Source: Halothiobacillus sp. 15-55-196 (lineage in GTDB: Bacteria; Pseudomonadota; Gammaproteobacteria; Halothiobacillales; Halothiobacillaceae). From it: 52,495 nucleotides of DNA. Shown here one piece after another: positions 22,145-37,731 of this stretch. How positions within the stretch are numbered: the first letter of the stretch is position 1; every line of letters starts with the position of its first letter. The stretch is from the NCBI GenBank assembly GCA_002282715.1, contig NCKC01000009.1, forward strand, positions 1 to 52,495, given 5' to 3'. The position numbers were made by a program, and so were the translations under genes. The notes below the pieces were generated by a model that did not search any database, was not told where the DNA came from, and saw only the letters and a list, made by a program, of their open reading frames with translations.

Positions 22145-22191
22145 TGCTAACAATTCATTCAAGCCGACGCGGCTTAACTCCAGCGATATCC
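22145..22191 (+). repeat. Short attC site of cassette 2
   Basis: 47 bp. The outer core GCTAAC (22146-22151) complements the start of its own cassette (GTTAGC at 21782-21787). The inner arms TTCAAGCCG and CGGCTTAA pair around one unpaired C. The expected terminal GTTRRRY is replaced by GATATCC (22185-22191), so only the cassette-derived G of the core remains. The sequence otherwise resembles widespread attC sites of the AATTCATTCAAGCCGA type. Confidence 0.82.
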
Positions 22192-22262
22192 GGCTAAATA
22201 ACGATCTACCTATTCATACATAAAGACTATTCATTATAAGTAAATTCTAAAGTTAGCTATCC

Positions 22263-23102
22263 TTGTTGCTGATTACAGCTTTACCGTCACACCCAACGAG
22301 CGATCTGATTTTGATTGAATACAGTGTCTTTATCCTCCTTGGCATTTTCTCGGGCCTGATCGCCGGTCTGCTGGGCATTGGCGGCGGTCTGGTAGTGGTG
22401 CCGGTTCTGCTTTTTTTATTCCCTCTGATTGGTCTGGGCGACAGCCCGCATTTGGTTCATCTGGCGATTGGTACCTCATTGGCAACCATCCTGTTCTCAT
22501 CGATGGCTTCCATTTACACCCACCACAAAAATAAGGGCGTTCTTTGGGATGTGTTTATCCGCCTCGCCCCGGGCATTGTGATTGGTTCCATACTGGGTTC
22601 CACCATCGCCCATCTTTTGCCCGGAGATATCCTCAAGAAGGTGTTTGGTGTATTGGAAATTCTGATCGCCCTTCAGATGGCTTTTGGCCGAAATCCAGCG
22701 CCGACGCGGACGCTGCCCTCCGGCGTGCCCTTAAGTTTTTTTGGGGTTTCGGTCGGTGCGGTTGGCACGATCATGGGTATGGGCGGCGGCGCACTGACGA
22801 CGCCTTTTTTCATGTGGTGTAACGTTGCCGCGCGCAACGCGATGGCGACCAGTGCGGCCATTGGCCTGCCCAATGCACTCGCAGGCGCTATCGGTTACAT
22901 TGTTACAGGATGGGGCCAACCGGATTTACCGAGCTGGTCGATTGGTTATATTTATCTGCCTGCATTGTTGGGCATTGTGATTCCCAGCCTCTTTTTTGCG
23001 CCGATTGGCGCCACTTTGACGCACCGATTGCCCGCCAAATTACTCAAACGCATTTTTGCCATTATGCTCGTCCTACTCGGTCTGAACATGTTGATAGGAT
23101 AA
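22263..23102 (+). CDS. TauE/SafE family membrane protein (putative sulfite/sulfonate exporter)
   Basis: A membrane protein of up to 279 residues with about eight hydrophobic segments in two repeats. Each repeat carries the family pattern: FSGLIAGLLGIGGGLVVVPVL near the start and VGTIMGMGGGALTTPFFMW in the second half. TauE/SafE proteins move sulfite, sulfoacetate or similar anions, and the substrate here is unknown. There is no ATG at the N-terminus. TTG 22263 and TTG 22311 are candidates, and the latter places the first membrane helix at the usual position. The cassette cluster ends only about 70 bases upstream and may have replaced its native leader. coaD follows 19 bases later. Confidence 0.92.
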   Translation: MLLITALPSHPTSDLILIEYSVFILLGIFSGLIAGLLGIGGGLVVVPVLLFLFPLIGLGDSPHLVHLAIGTSLATILFSSMASIYTHHKNKGVLWDVFIRLAPGIVIGSILGSTIAHLLPGDILKKVFGVLEILIALQMAFGRNPAPTRTLPSGVPLSFFGVSVGAVGTIMGMGGGALTTPFFMWCNVAARNAMATSAAIGLPNALAGAIGYIVTGWGQPDLPSWSIGYIYLPALLGIVIPSLFFAPIGATLTHRLPAKLLKRIFAIMLVLLGLNMLIG

Positions 23103-23121
23103 GACGGGGACTAGATATAAG

Positions 23122-23646
23122 ATGAAACGCGCCATTTACCCCGGTACCTTTGATCCCATCACCTTCGGCCATATTGATGTCGCCCGGCGGGCGGCTCATC
23201 TTTATGATGAGGTGATTGTTGCCGTAGCGGCCGCTTCAACCAAAACGCCGATTTTCGATCTGGAACAGCGCTCAGAGCTTGCCCGTGTGGCGTTGCAGGA
23301 ATTCCCCAACATTCATGTGCTGTCTTTCGACGGATTGCTGGTCGAATTCGCGCGGAAACTGGGCGCAATCTCGATTGTGCGGGGGCTGCGCGCCGTATCA
23401 GATTTCGAATCCGAGATTCAGATGGCGGCGGTCAACCGTCGACTGGCGCCGGAAATCGAAACAGTTTTCCTTTCACCCACCGAGGAACTGGGCTTCGTTT
23501 CATCCAGTATCGTGCGTGAACTGGCACGGTTGGGCGGAAACGTCGCCAGTTTCGTGCCATTGCACGTGGTGGATGCGTTAAAAGAAATCATCACGCATGA
23601 ACAGGCCACAAAAGCCGGGGCAAACATGCTAAATTCACCACACTGA
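23122..23646 (+). CDS. coaD: Phosphopantetheine adenylyltransferase CoaD
   Basis: CoaD transfers AMP from ATP to 4'-phosphopantetheine, the penultimate step of coenzyme A synthesis. The 174 residues show the nucleotidyltransferase motif PGTFDPITFGHID (8-20), RGLRAVSDFESEIQMA in the middle and the C-terminal SSSIVRELA motif. The C-terminal tail (EQATKAGANMLNSPH) is a little longer than usual. The last enzyme of the pathway, CoaE, is encoded elsewhere in this window at 50800. Confidence 0.97.
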   Translation: MKRAIYPGTFDPITFGHIDVARRAAHLYDEVIVAVAAASTKTPIFDLEQRSELARVALQEFPNIHVLSFDGLLVEFARKLGAISIVRGLRAVSDFESEIQMAAVNRRLAPEIETVFLSPTEELGFVSSSIVRELARLGGNVASFVPLHVVDALKEIITHEQATKAGANMLNSPH

Positions 23647-23674
23647 TTTTCGACATAGTGCCTGAGAGGAGTGA

Positions 23675-23923
<249 letters not shown>

Positions 23924-23956
23924 TTCGTTTTCGGTAAAAGCCGGATACAAAACGAC

Positions 23957-23991
23957 AAAACCCGCCCGGAAAATTCATGGGCGGGTTTTTT
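23957..23991. terminator. Intrinsic terminator between ferredoxin and ACP genes
   Basis: CCCGCCC (23961-23967) and GGGCGGG (23979-23985) form a 7-bp GC stem with an 11-base loop. Six T residues follow on the plus strand and four A residues precede the stem, so it can work in both directions for the convergent ferredoxin and acp genes. Confidence 0.93.
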
Positions 23992-24020
23992 ATTGTTTTG
24001 CAAACAAGGAAATCGAGAAA

Positions 24021-29323
<5,303 letters not shown>

Positions 29324-29410
29324 GGCAAATTCACAAATTTAACAACGAACAAGCGTCGAATTTTCAAGCAGATCTACAAGCAGGTTTTTGGGTCGGCAAA
29401 CAGGACTCAA

Positions 29411-30544
29411 TTACGCCGTGCGGGCATCGATGGCGGCAACGAACTGATCGAACAGCAAACCCAGATCGTGTGGGCCGGGGCTCGCTTCGGGGTGCCCCTG
29501 GAAACTGAATGCGCTGCGGTCGGTACGGGCGATGCCCTGCAAGCTGCCATCAAACAATGAGCGATGAGTTGCCTTAAGATTTGAAGGCAGCGTGTCTTCA
29601 TCCACCGCAAACCCGTGGTTCTGGCTGGAAATGAAGACCCTACCGGATTCGATGTCCTGCACCGGATGGTTCGCGCCGTGATGACCGAACTTCATCTTGA
29701 TGGTTTTCGCGCCACTGGCCAGTGCGAGCAACTGGTGCCCGAGGCAGATACCGAAAACAGGCACATCGTGCTTTAGCACTTCGGTAAGGGCCTCGATGGC
29801 GTAATGGCAGGCTGCCGGGTCACCCGGGCCATTGCCGAGCAGGATGCCATCGGGATCCATTGCCAGCACGTCGCTCGCTGGCGTGGTGGCGGGCAACATC
29901 GTCACACGACATCCGCGATCGACCAGCATACGTAGGATATTGTGTTTCATACCGTAGTCCCAGGTCACCACATGGCGCGTCAATTCGGGGCGCGGCGCTG
30001 GATTTTCGGGGTCGAGCGCCCAGGTGCCCTGCGTCCACTCGATGGGACGATCGGTTGTCACTTCCGGCACGAGATCCATGCCGTCGAGGCCGGCAAACCC
30101 GCGCGCCTGCGCCAGGGCGGTTTCAGGGTCGAGATTCTCGCCTGTCTGAATGCACCCGTTTTGCGCGCCTTTATCCCGCAGTACGCGTGTGAGTGCTCGG
30201 GTATCGATATCGGCGATGGCCTGCAGGCCATGGCGCTCGCAATAAGCTTGCAGCGATTCTTCCGAGCGCCAGTTGCTGACGATGGACGAGGCATCACGGA
30301 TCACCAGACCTGCGGCGTGAACTCCCGTGGATTCGGCATCTTCGGCATTTACGCCAACATTGCCGATATGCGGATAGGTCAGGGTGACGATCTGCCGACG
30401 GTAGGACGGATCGGTCAGAATCTCTTGATAACCCGTCATCGCCGTGTTGAAAACCACTTCGCCAACCGTCGAACCTTCAGCGCCAACCGATGTGCCGTAA
30501 AAAAGACTACCGTCTGCCAGAGCCAATAGCGCTGTGTGTTTCAA
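29411..30544 (-). CDS. carA: Carbamoyl-phosphate synthase small subunit CarA
   Basis: CarA is the glutaminase subunit that supplies ammonia to CarB. The 377 residues contain the N-terminal CPSase_sm domain ([18 protein letters not shown]) and a class I amidotransferase domain with nucleophile Cys267 in GICLGHQLL and His351/Glu353 in [11 protein letters not shown]. It starts the carA-carB-greA set. No arginine or pyrimidine operator could be identified with confidence upstream. Confidence 0.98.
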   Translation of the reverse strand: MKHTALLALADGSLFYGTSVGAEGSTVGEVVFNTAMTGYQEILTDPSYRRQIVTLTYPHIGNVGVNAEDAESTGVHAAGLVIRDASSIVSNWRSEESLQAYCERHGLQAIADIDTRALTRVLRDKGAQNGCIQTGENLDPETALAQARGFAGLDGMDLVPEVTTDRPIEWTQGTWALDPENPAPRPELTRHVVTWDYGMKHNILRMLVDRGCRVTMLPATTPASDVLAMDPDGILLGNGPGDPAACHYAIEALTEVLKHDVPVFGICLGHQLLALASGAKTIKMKFGHHGANHPVQDIESGRVFISSQNHGFAVDEDTLPSNLKATHRSLFDGSLQGIARTDRSAFSFQGHPEASPGPHDLGLLFDQFVAAIDARTA

Positions 30545-30735
30545 GAGACTCTCCCATCCAAACCGATATGCGAACAGGTTTATCGCAACCCGTTATTTTT
30601 GAAGCGTTTCGTTGCACAGAATCCTTCGGACGCGCACCGGCATCCGATGATTCAGAGCAGAATATTGGCAAGGATTATGCCCGACAAGCGGCCATTTTGT
30701 CCATGTGCGCGCCCGAATCTTGTGCCCTGTCGAAC

Positions 30736-31710
<975 letters not shown>

Positions 31711-31724
31711 CTACTGATAAAATT

Positions 31725-32543
31725 ATGAAATTCATCGCCGCCGTCGAGTTCAAAACCCGGTTTGCACACGCCCAAAACCCCGTTCTGATCGATTTATCCC
31801 AATCCAGTCAGCCATTTCTGGCCGATGCACATTGGGTCGATTTCAATCAGATCGTTCGCAATGAGGGCGAACGAGCCGGATTGCTCCCCGACAACGCAGA
31901 CTTCAACCGTGCTTTAACACGGACGGGCATCACACCGGATTCGACTGTTTTTCTGTTTGACGACAGCCGGGGCCTGGCGGCTTCTCGTCTCGCCTGGTCA
32001 TTGGCGCTGTGCGGTCTTCAGGAGATTTATCTTATCGACGGTGGTCGCGAAGCCTTGCTGAATGCTGGCTGGCCAGTGGTGACAAAGCCAGCCCCGCCAA
32101 AGCCCGCAAGTGATCTGACGTACGACTTTTCAGCCCATCATTGCCATGCAGATGCCATCGCGGCGCAACTGGGCAAACCGGATGGGTGGCTCATCATTGA
32201 TGCGCGAAGTGAAGAGGAATACCGCGGCACGGACAGACGATCCCGCAATGCCGGACACATCCCGGGCGCCGTCCATTTTGATTGGCAGTGGTTCTTCGAG
32301 CCGGAAAAAGCAGGATACTTACTGCCGGATGATGTTATGCGGGCAAAACTTAGCGAGAAGGGAATCAACGCGAAACCCAATGAAAAAAAGGGGCGGACAA
32401 TCGCGGTGTATTGTCAGAGCCACCGCCGTTCGAGCCTCATGTTTTGCGTTTTGAAGCATTTGGGTTTTCAGGATGTGCGCGGCTACCCCGGCGCATGGTC
32501 CGATTGGGGCAACCGCGACGACCTTCCCGTCGAGATACCGTAA
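31725..32543 (+). CDS. Two-domain rhodanese-type sulfurtransferase
   Basis: A 272-residue thiosulfate or 3-mercaptopyruvate sulfurtransferase. The N-terminal rhodanese domain (about 1-125) lacks a catalytic Cys. The C-terminal domain has the CH2-type motif DARSEEEYRG and the active-site Cys230 in VYCQSHRRSS. That loop differs from the CGSGVTA of mercaptopyruvate enzymes and the CRKGVTA of thiosulfate enzymes, so substrate preference cannot be assigned. It is convergent with the SulP transporter gene and divergent from dapB. Confidence 0.9.
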   Translation: MKFIAAVEFKTRFAHAQNPVLIDLSQSSQPFLADAHWVDFNQIVRNEGERAGLLPDNADFNRALTRTGITPDSTVFLFDDSRGLAASRLAWSLALCGLQEIYLIDGGREALLNAGWPVVTKPAPPKPASDLTYDFSAHHCHADAIAAQLGKPDGWLIIDARSEEEYRGTDRRSRNAGHIPGAVHFDWQWFFEPEKAGYLLPDDVMRAKLSEKGINAKPNEKKGRTIAVYCQSHRRSSLMFCVLKHLGFQDVRGYPGAWSDWGNRDDLPVEIP

Positions 32544-32575
32544 TTGATCGTCGCCACATTGCTTGGGTTTGAATC

Positions 32576-34324
32576 TCAAGAACCCTTCTCGTTGGGGGAT
32601 TTTGAAGTGTCCTGATCCTTGTCACCAGATCCACGCTCGCAAAGATGCTCCGCCAGCGTCAGCGCTTCATCTAAATGACGAGCGAACTGGATCATCCCCA
32701 CGCGATAGCGCACACCGACCCGCCGCAGCTTCAGTATCATCCTAGGCTGTAAACCACTGATGACTAAAGCAACATTTTTCCGCCTGAGATCGGCGACGAT
32801 GGACTCCAATGACAGCATCGCGGAGACATCCATCATCGTAACCTCGGCCATATCGAGAATGACCACGTGAATCTGCGGATCTGCCAACGTCAGGTTTTTC
32901 AGGGCAAGTCGTGCGGTGCCGAAAAATAGCGGACCGTTGATGTCATAAATCGCAATGCCCGCTTTGAGGGTGTGCCCTTCAACCCTGGACTCTGCCATCA
33001 GTCGTCCCTCGGCAAGCTGCATATTGCGCCGAATGAACAATGCAGCAGCCAACCCCATCCCGACGGCGACCGCCACGGTCATATCGAACAGGACCGTCAA
33101 TAAGAAACAGGTCAACAGAATCAGAATATCGTTGCGCGGTGCGATACGAATGATTCGAACAAAATGATGGGCCTCGCTCATGTTCCAGGCGACAACCAAA
33201 AGCAGAGCGGCCATGGAAGCCATGGGAATGTAGCCCAGCAGTGGTGCCAGGAAGAGAATCGAAATCAGGATGAACAGACCGTGAATAACCGCCGAGAGGG
33301 GTGATGTCCCGCCCGCACGAATATTCGCCGCCGTACGGGCAATGGCCGCTGTAGCCGGTATGCCACCAAAAAATGGGGCGACGATATTGCCCACTCCCTG
33401 ACCGATCAATTCCGCATTTGGGTTATGTTTTCGCCCGGTCATCCCATCGGCAACTACCGAACAGAGCAACGATTCGAGCGCACCAAGCAGGGCTATGGTC
33501 AGTGCGACTGGCATCAGCTCACGAAACAAGCCAAACGATACGCTCAAGGTCTGCCCATCTTTACCCGGCAAATTCCAAGGCCAGTTGAACTGAGGCATGA
33601 CCGGCGGGATGCCTTGGCCGCTCAAACCATCGACCATGTAATGAAACCGTGAGGCAATCGTTTCGACGGACAGGTGCGCACCGGCGGACAATAACCAGGC
33701 CAGCAACGACCCGATGAACAGGGCGACAAGATGACCGGGTATGCGTGATTTCAACCGAGGCCACAGGATCAGCACAGCCAATGTGACCCCCCCGATCAGC
33801 GCTTCCTGCCAATGGATGCTCGGCAGCGCAGTCACAATATTCTGGACTTTTGTGAAGTAACTTCCGCTGGTGGAAATCCCACTTAAACCAAGAAAATCCT
33901 TGATCTGCAATGTAGCGATGACCACACCAATACCAGCAGTAAATCCGATCACCACCGGATAGGGCACAATCTCGATCAGGCCACCCAAACGCGCAACGCC
34001 CATCAGCACCAGAATCACGCCGGCCATCATGCCCGCAACCAGCAACCCACCAACGCCGAACTGGTGAACGACAGGCAGCAGGACTACCACGAACGCTGCC
34101 GTCGGACCGGATATATTGACGCGCGACCCGCCCGTCAGCGCAATCACGATTCCGGCAACAATCGCGGTATAAAGACCATATTGCGGATCAACATCAATCG
34201 CAATTGCAAGCGCCATCGACAGCGGCAACGCAATGACACCCACGGTAATCCCGGCGATGACATTGGACTGAATGTTGCGAAATGAACGATCCTCACGGAT
34301 TGACTCGATGAGCGCGTCAAACAT
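32576..34324 (-). CDS. SulP family anion transporter with STAS domain
   Basis: A 582-residue membrane protein with 10 to 12 hydrophobic segments and a cytoplasmic STAS domain (about 435-555; GPLFFGTARLALKNL and VVILDMAEVTMMDVSAMLSL). The N-terminus (IAGITVGVIALPLSMALAIA and PQYGLYTAIVAGI) resembles the DauA/YchM branch. SulP members carry sulfate, bicarbonate or C4-dicarboxylates, and the sequence does not decide which. The neighbouring sulfurtransferase hints at sulfur, but autotrophs also use SulP carriers for bicarbonate. Confidence 0.93.
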   Translation of the reverse strand: MFDALIESIREDRSFRNIQSNVIAGITVGVIALPLSMALAIAIDVDPQYGLYTAIVAGIVIALTGGSRVNISGPTAAFVVVLLPVVHQFGVGGLLVAGMMAGVILVLMGVARLGGLIEIVPYPVVIGFTAGIGVVIATLQIKDFLGLSGISTSGSYFTKVQNIVTALPSIHWQEALIGGVTLAVLILWPRLKSRIPGHLVALFIGSLLAWLLSAGAHLSVETIASRFHYMVDGLSGQGIPPVMPQFNWPWNLPGKDGQTLSVSFGLFRELMPVALTIALLGALESLLCSVVADGMTGRKHNPNAELIGQGVGNIVAPFFGGIPATAAIARTAANIRAGGTSPLSAVIHGLFILISILFLAPLLGYIPMASMAALLLVVAWNMSEAHHFVRIIRIAPRNDILILLTCFLLTVLFDMTVAVAVGMGLAAALFIRRNMQLAEGRLMAESRVEGHTLKAGIAIYDINGPLFFGTARLALKNLTLADPQIHVVILDMAEVTMMDVSAMLSLESIVADLRRKNVALVISGLQPRMILKLRRVGVRYRVGMIQFARHLDEALTLAEHLCERGSGDKDQDTSKSPNEKGS

Positions 34325-34561
34325 ATCTCTTCCTCACTGCCCCAAATTGGACAACAAGCTGAACAAACAAATTTCGGGAATGTCGAAAAATACGATTTCA
34401 ATCGTTTGCACGATTGATTTGAGCGCCGCACCCCTGTTATATCCAGTTTCAGTCAAGAACGACCGAAGGGCATGAAACAGCCAAAGCGTTGCCTCACCGA
34501 GTCAGCTTAACTCGGAGTCAACCCGATGTCAGAGCGTCTATCGGAAAACGCCTTGGGTTGG

Positions 34562-35113
34562 TCAAATCCTGAAAAAATGCGAGCGGTAGTACAGCAACTC
34601 GGCGATTGAGCCGCGAATGTCATCCAGCGCCTGATGGCTGGCGTTCTTCCTGAAGCCCTGCATCATTTCCGGATTCCACCGTCGGGCCAGCTCCTTGACG
34701 GTCGACACGTCCAGATTCCGGTAGTGGAAAAATTGTTCCAGTTGCGGCATCAAGCGCACCATGAACCGCCGATCCTGACAGATGCTGTTCCCGGCCATCG
34801 GCGATTTACCCGGCACAGCCCACGCCTGCAAAAATTCCAGGGTTTGTAATTCCGCCTGGCGCATCGAGGTCGTGCTCGCCAGTACGCGTGCGATCAGGCC
34901 GCTCTCGCCGTGGGTGCGGCGATTCCACTCGTCCATTCTGTCGAGCGTGCTTTTTTGATGGTGGATGGCGATCACGGGCCCCTCCGCCAGAATATTCAGA
35001 TGCTTGTCCGTGACCAGCGTCGCCATTTCAATAATGGTATCCGTCATCGGATCAAGCCCGGTCATTTCAAGGTCGATCCAGATCAGGTTTTCGGTCGGTT
35101 CAGGCGTATTCAT
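34562..35113 (-). CDS. orn: Oligoribonuclease Orn
   Basis: Orn degrades two- to five-residue RNA fragments and pGpG from cyclic-di-GMP turnover. The 183 residues show the DEDDh exonuclease motifs: [10 protein letters not shown] (13-22, with catalytic Asp and Glu), a middle Asp in [11 protein letters not shown], and [11 protein letters not shown] near the end with the catalytic His and Asp. Length is standard. It is divergent from mgtE-rsgA; the orn-rsgA neighbourhood is common in gammaproteobacteria. Confidence 0.96.
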   Translation of the reverse strand: MNTPEPTENLIWIDLEMTGLDPMTDTIIEMATLVTDKHLNILAEGPVIAIHHQKSTLDRMDEWNRRTHGESGLIARVLASTTSMRQAELQTLEFLQAWAVPGKSPMAGNSICQDRRFMVRLMPQLEQFFHYRNLDVSTVKELARRWNPEMMQGFRKNASHQALDDIRGSIAELLYYRSHFFRI

Positions 35114-35193
35114 GGGCGTACTCGTGTCATCGTAAAACCGCGACAGCCTAACATGAAACGAAGGTTTCTCTGCGCGCTATAGGGCGTTCCTTT

Positions 35194-35210
35194 ATAATCG
35201 CTACGATTAT
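35194..35210. promoter_or_regulatory. Palindrome overlapping a TATAAT box upstream of mgtE
   Basis: ATAATCG (35194-35200) and CGATTAT (35204-35210) form a perfect 7-bp inverted repeat with a 3-base centre. It overlaps TATAAT at 35193-35198, a possible -10 element for mgtE, though no good -35 hexamer was found at 16-18 bases. This would suit an operator, but the regulator is unknown. Confidence 0.35.
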
Positions 35211-35298
35211 TTACTCCCTACTTTTCTACCCCGGCATGGCTGTCACTTCTCATTAATTTCGAGTAGTTACGCCCCATTGCTCAATACCATGGAAGCGC

Positions 35299-36747
35299 TT
35301 GATGACGCATATGCAGGAACTGGACAAACCGGATGAAATTGCCACACTGATTCGCGATATCCGCGAAATCATGGCACGCAACCGGTTGGTTGAAGGACTG
35401 GTCGAACGTTCGGATGAACCGAATCACGCGCTGGTCGAGCGCATCGTGCACAAGCAGAACCTGACACGTCTGGCTCAGAAGCTGGAAAAACTTCATCCGG
35501 CCGACGTCGCCATGATTCTAGAAGCCTTACCGCACGAGGATCGACTCGCGATATGGGAACTTGTCCGTCCCGACCAGGACGGCGATGTATTGCTCGAAGT
35601 CTCGGACTCGGTACGCGCCAGTCTGCTGGCGGCCATGGACCGGGAGGAACTGCTCAATGCGGCCAACTCGCTGGAAGCCGATGAACTCGCTGATCTGGCG
35701 CCAGACCTACCCGATCACGTCCTGCAGGATGTGTTCACCGCCCTGCCGCTGGAGGAGCGGGAACAGCTCAAGTTCGCCCTGTCCTACGCCGAGGACACCG
35801 TCGGCGCATTGATGGATTTCGACCTCGTAACCGTGCGCGCCGATGTACGCATCGAAGTGATCCTGCGCTACCTGCGGCGCATGGAAGATCTGCCCGACCA
35901 TACCGACAAACTTTTTGTGGTCGATCGCCTGGGCAAATTTCAGGGCGTGCTTTTCCTCAAGACCTTGCTTCTGAGCGATCCTGAACAGGAGGTTTCAGAG
36001 GTCATGGCACGCGATGTGGTGCGTTTTCACCCCGAAGACAAGGCACGGGAAACCGCGGATGCGTTCGAACGCTACGATCTGATCAGCGCACCGGTCATCG
36101 ATGAACAAGACCGGCTGATTGGCCGGGTAACGATCGATGCGGTGGTCGATTTCATTCGGGAAGTCAGCGACGAGGAACGACTCGCCCAGGTGGGCCTGCG
36201 TGAAGAGGAGGATATCTTTGCTCCTATTCTCAGAAGCGTCAAAAACCGCGCGCCCTGGCTGGCAATCAATCTCGTTACGGCCATGATTGCCTCGCGGGTG
36301 ATCGGCCTGTTCGATGGCGCCATCGAACAGTTGGTTGCACTGGCCGCACTCATGCCGATCGTCGCGGGTATGGGCGGCAATGTCGGCAACCAGACCATCA
36401 CCATGATCGTCCGTGAACTGGCCTTCCGCAAACTGGATAACAGGGACATCCGAACCCTGTATAGCAAGGAACTGCGTGTCGCCCTGATCAACGGGATCGT
36501 TTGGGGCGGCGTTCTGGGCCTGATTACGCTTGCGCTTTATCACGACCCGGCGCTTTCGATTGTCATGGTCTCCGCCGTCAGCCTAAACTTCCTCGCCGCT
36601 GCCTTTTTTGGTGTCACCATCCCTGTTGTCCGCATGAAACTTGGCCGCGACCCGGCTTTGGGGAGCTCTGTGTTGATTACTGCAATCACAGACTCGGGCG
36701 GTTTCTTTATCTTTCTTGGATTGGCCACTATGTTCCTGCTCAAATGA
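35299..36747 (+). CDS. mgtE: Magnesium transporter MgtE
   Basis: MgtE is a Mg2+-gated channel. The up to 482-residue protein has the N-terminal superhelical domain (about 35-150; LEKLHPADVAMILEALPHEDR), two CBS domains (about 165-290; VMARDVVRFHPEDKARETA) and a C-terminal five-helix pore. The helix LVALAALMPIVAGMGGNVGNQT carries the conserved Gly-Asn pore residues. The N-terminus MMTHMQELDKPDEI offers alternative ATGs within four codons. The stop overlaps rsgA by ATGA. Confidence 0.95.
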   Translation: MMTHMQELDKPDEIATLIRDIREIMARNRLVEGLVERSDEPNHALVERIVHKQNLTRLAQKLEKLHPADVAMILEALPHEDRLAIWELVRPDQDGDVLLEVSDSVRASLLAAMDREELLNAANSLEADELADLAPDLPDHVLQDVFTALPLEEREQLKFALSYAEDTVGALMDFDLVTVRADVRIEVILRYLRRMEDLPDHTDKLFVVDRLGKFQGVLFLKTLLLSDPEQEVSEVMARDVVRFHPEDKARETADAFERYDLISAPVIDEQDRLIGRVTIDAVVDFIREVSDEERLAQVGLREEEDIFAPILRSVKNRAPWLAINLVTAMIASRVIGLFDGAIEQLVALAALMPIVAGMGGNVGNQTITMIVRELAFRKLDNRDIRTLYSKELRVALINGIVWGGVLGLITLALYHDPALSIVMVSAVSLNFLAAAFFGVTIPVVRMKLGRDPALGSSVLITAITDSGGFFIFLGLATMFLLK

Positions 36748-37709
36748 AAATCAGACTGACCGACCGCCAAAAAAACCAGATCGCCAACCGTCTATACGCA
36801 CCGGATGAATCGCTTGAGCGCGCCACCGTGGTCACGCATCACGGCACCGAACTCATCATCGAAAACGTTGAAGGCAAGCTGCTACGCGCAAATGCACGCC
36901 GCACGCTGGGCGTGCTTACAACCGGCGATCGCGTGGGATGGCGCACGGGGGAAGATGCCAGGCAAATCATCGAATTCGTCTACCCCCGCAGCAACACGCT
37001 CATTCGACCGGACACGCACGGCAAAGCACGATTGATGGCGGCGAATATCGATCAGGTACTGATTATTCTGGCACCTACACCCTGGATGAACCCGAACGTG
37101 GTTGAACGCACACTGGTAGCCACCCTCGATCTGCCAGCCACACCCATTATCGTATTGAACAAGATTGATCTTCTGGCAACAACGCAAACCGAACACCAAG
37201 CGCTCATCGAGCAGACATTGGCCCTTTGGGCCGCACAGGATATAAACATCGTGCGCATCAGCACGAAAACCGGCGAAGGGTTAAACGACCTGCGTAACGT
37301 GCTGGACGACAAGATTTCTATGATGATCGGCTTGTCGGGCGTCGGCAAAACGTCTTTAGCTCGAAGCATCACCGCTCAGGCCGCCACCGCCACCATCAAC
37401 GAACTTTCTGCACACAGTCAAGAAGGCCAACACACCACGCGACACAGCACCCTGTTTCGGCTCGATCACATGCAAGGCGGCCTGATCGACGCACCCGGCG
37501 TGCGAGATTTCGCCGTGGCAGCTCAAAATGCCCAAGCCATCGACCGCGCCTTTCCGGATATTCTGAAACTTGCCGAAGGCTGCCGGTTTTACAACTGCAC
37601 CCACAGCCAAGAACCGAGTTGCGCCGTTCAGGCGGCAGTTGCAAATGGTCAACTGGACAGCAGGCGGTTTGAAAATTACCAATCGCTCAAGCGCGAGTGC
37701 CCCCATTAA
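36744..37709 (+). CDS. rsgA: Ribosome small subunit-dependent GTPase RsgA
   Basis: RsgA is a circularly permuted GTPase that checks late maturation of the 30S subunit. ATG 36744, in the overlap with the mgtE stop, gives MKIRLTDRQKNQIANRL and 321 residues. The longer open frame from 36501 lies inside mgtE and is not real. The N-terminal OB fold is followed by G4 NKIDLL, G1 GLSGVGKTSLAR and the zinc knuckle with CRFYNCTHSQEPSC. It is convergent with the HIT gene. Confidence 0.96.
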   Translation: MKIRLTDRQKNQIANRLYAPDESLERATVVTHHGTELIIENVEGKLLRANARRTLGVLTTGDRVGWRTGEDARQIIEFVYPRSNTLIRPDTHGKARLMAANIDQVLIILAPTPWMNPNVVERTLVATLDLPATPIIVLNKIDLLATTQTEHQALIEQTLALWAAQDINIVRISTKTGEGLNDLRNVLDDKISMMIGLSGVGKTSLARSITAQAATATINELSAHSQEGQHTTRHSTLFRLDHMQGGLIDAPGVRDFAVAAQNAQAIDRAFPDILKLAEGCRFYNCTHSQEPSCAVQAAVANGQLDSRRFENYQSLKRECPH

Positions 37710-37731
37710 TCAAGCAGCGTTTAGCCAGCAA

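Larger units (their letters stand above)
21312..22185 (+). mobile_element. Two-gene integron cassette cluster without an integrase (CALIN)
   Basis: Cassette 1 runs from TTAGGC (after G21311) to G21782. Cassette 2 runs from TTAGCC at 21783 to G22185. Each holds one plus-strand gene followed by an attC site whose outer arm complements the start of its own cassette: GCCTAAC with GTTAGGC for cassette 1, and GCTAAC with GTTAGC for cassette 2. That is expected if each was once a separate circular cassette. No integron integrase gene lies in the window. The right-hand junction reads G-ATATCC and not G-TTRRRY, which may be a secondary insertion site. Confidence 0.85.

Noticed and set aside
35114..35298. 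Mg2+ riboswitch (M-box) upstream of mgtE
   Set aside because: The 185-base gap shows no extended multi-stem fold or conserved loops of the M-box; only a short palindrome is visible.
36501..36743. Upstream extension of rsgA
   Set aside because: These codons overlap the mgtE C-terminus in another frame and do not resemble RsgA. ATG 36744 gives the family start.
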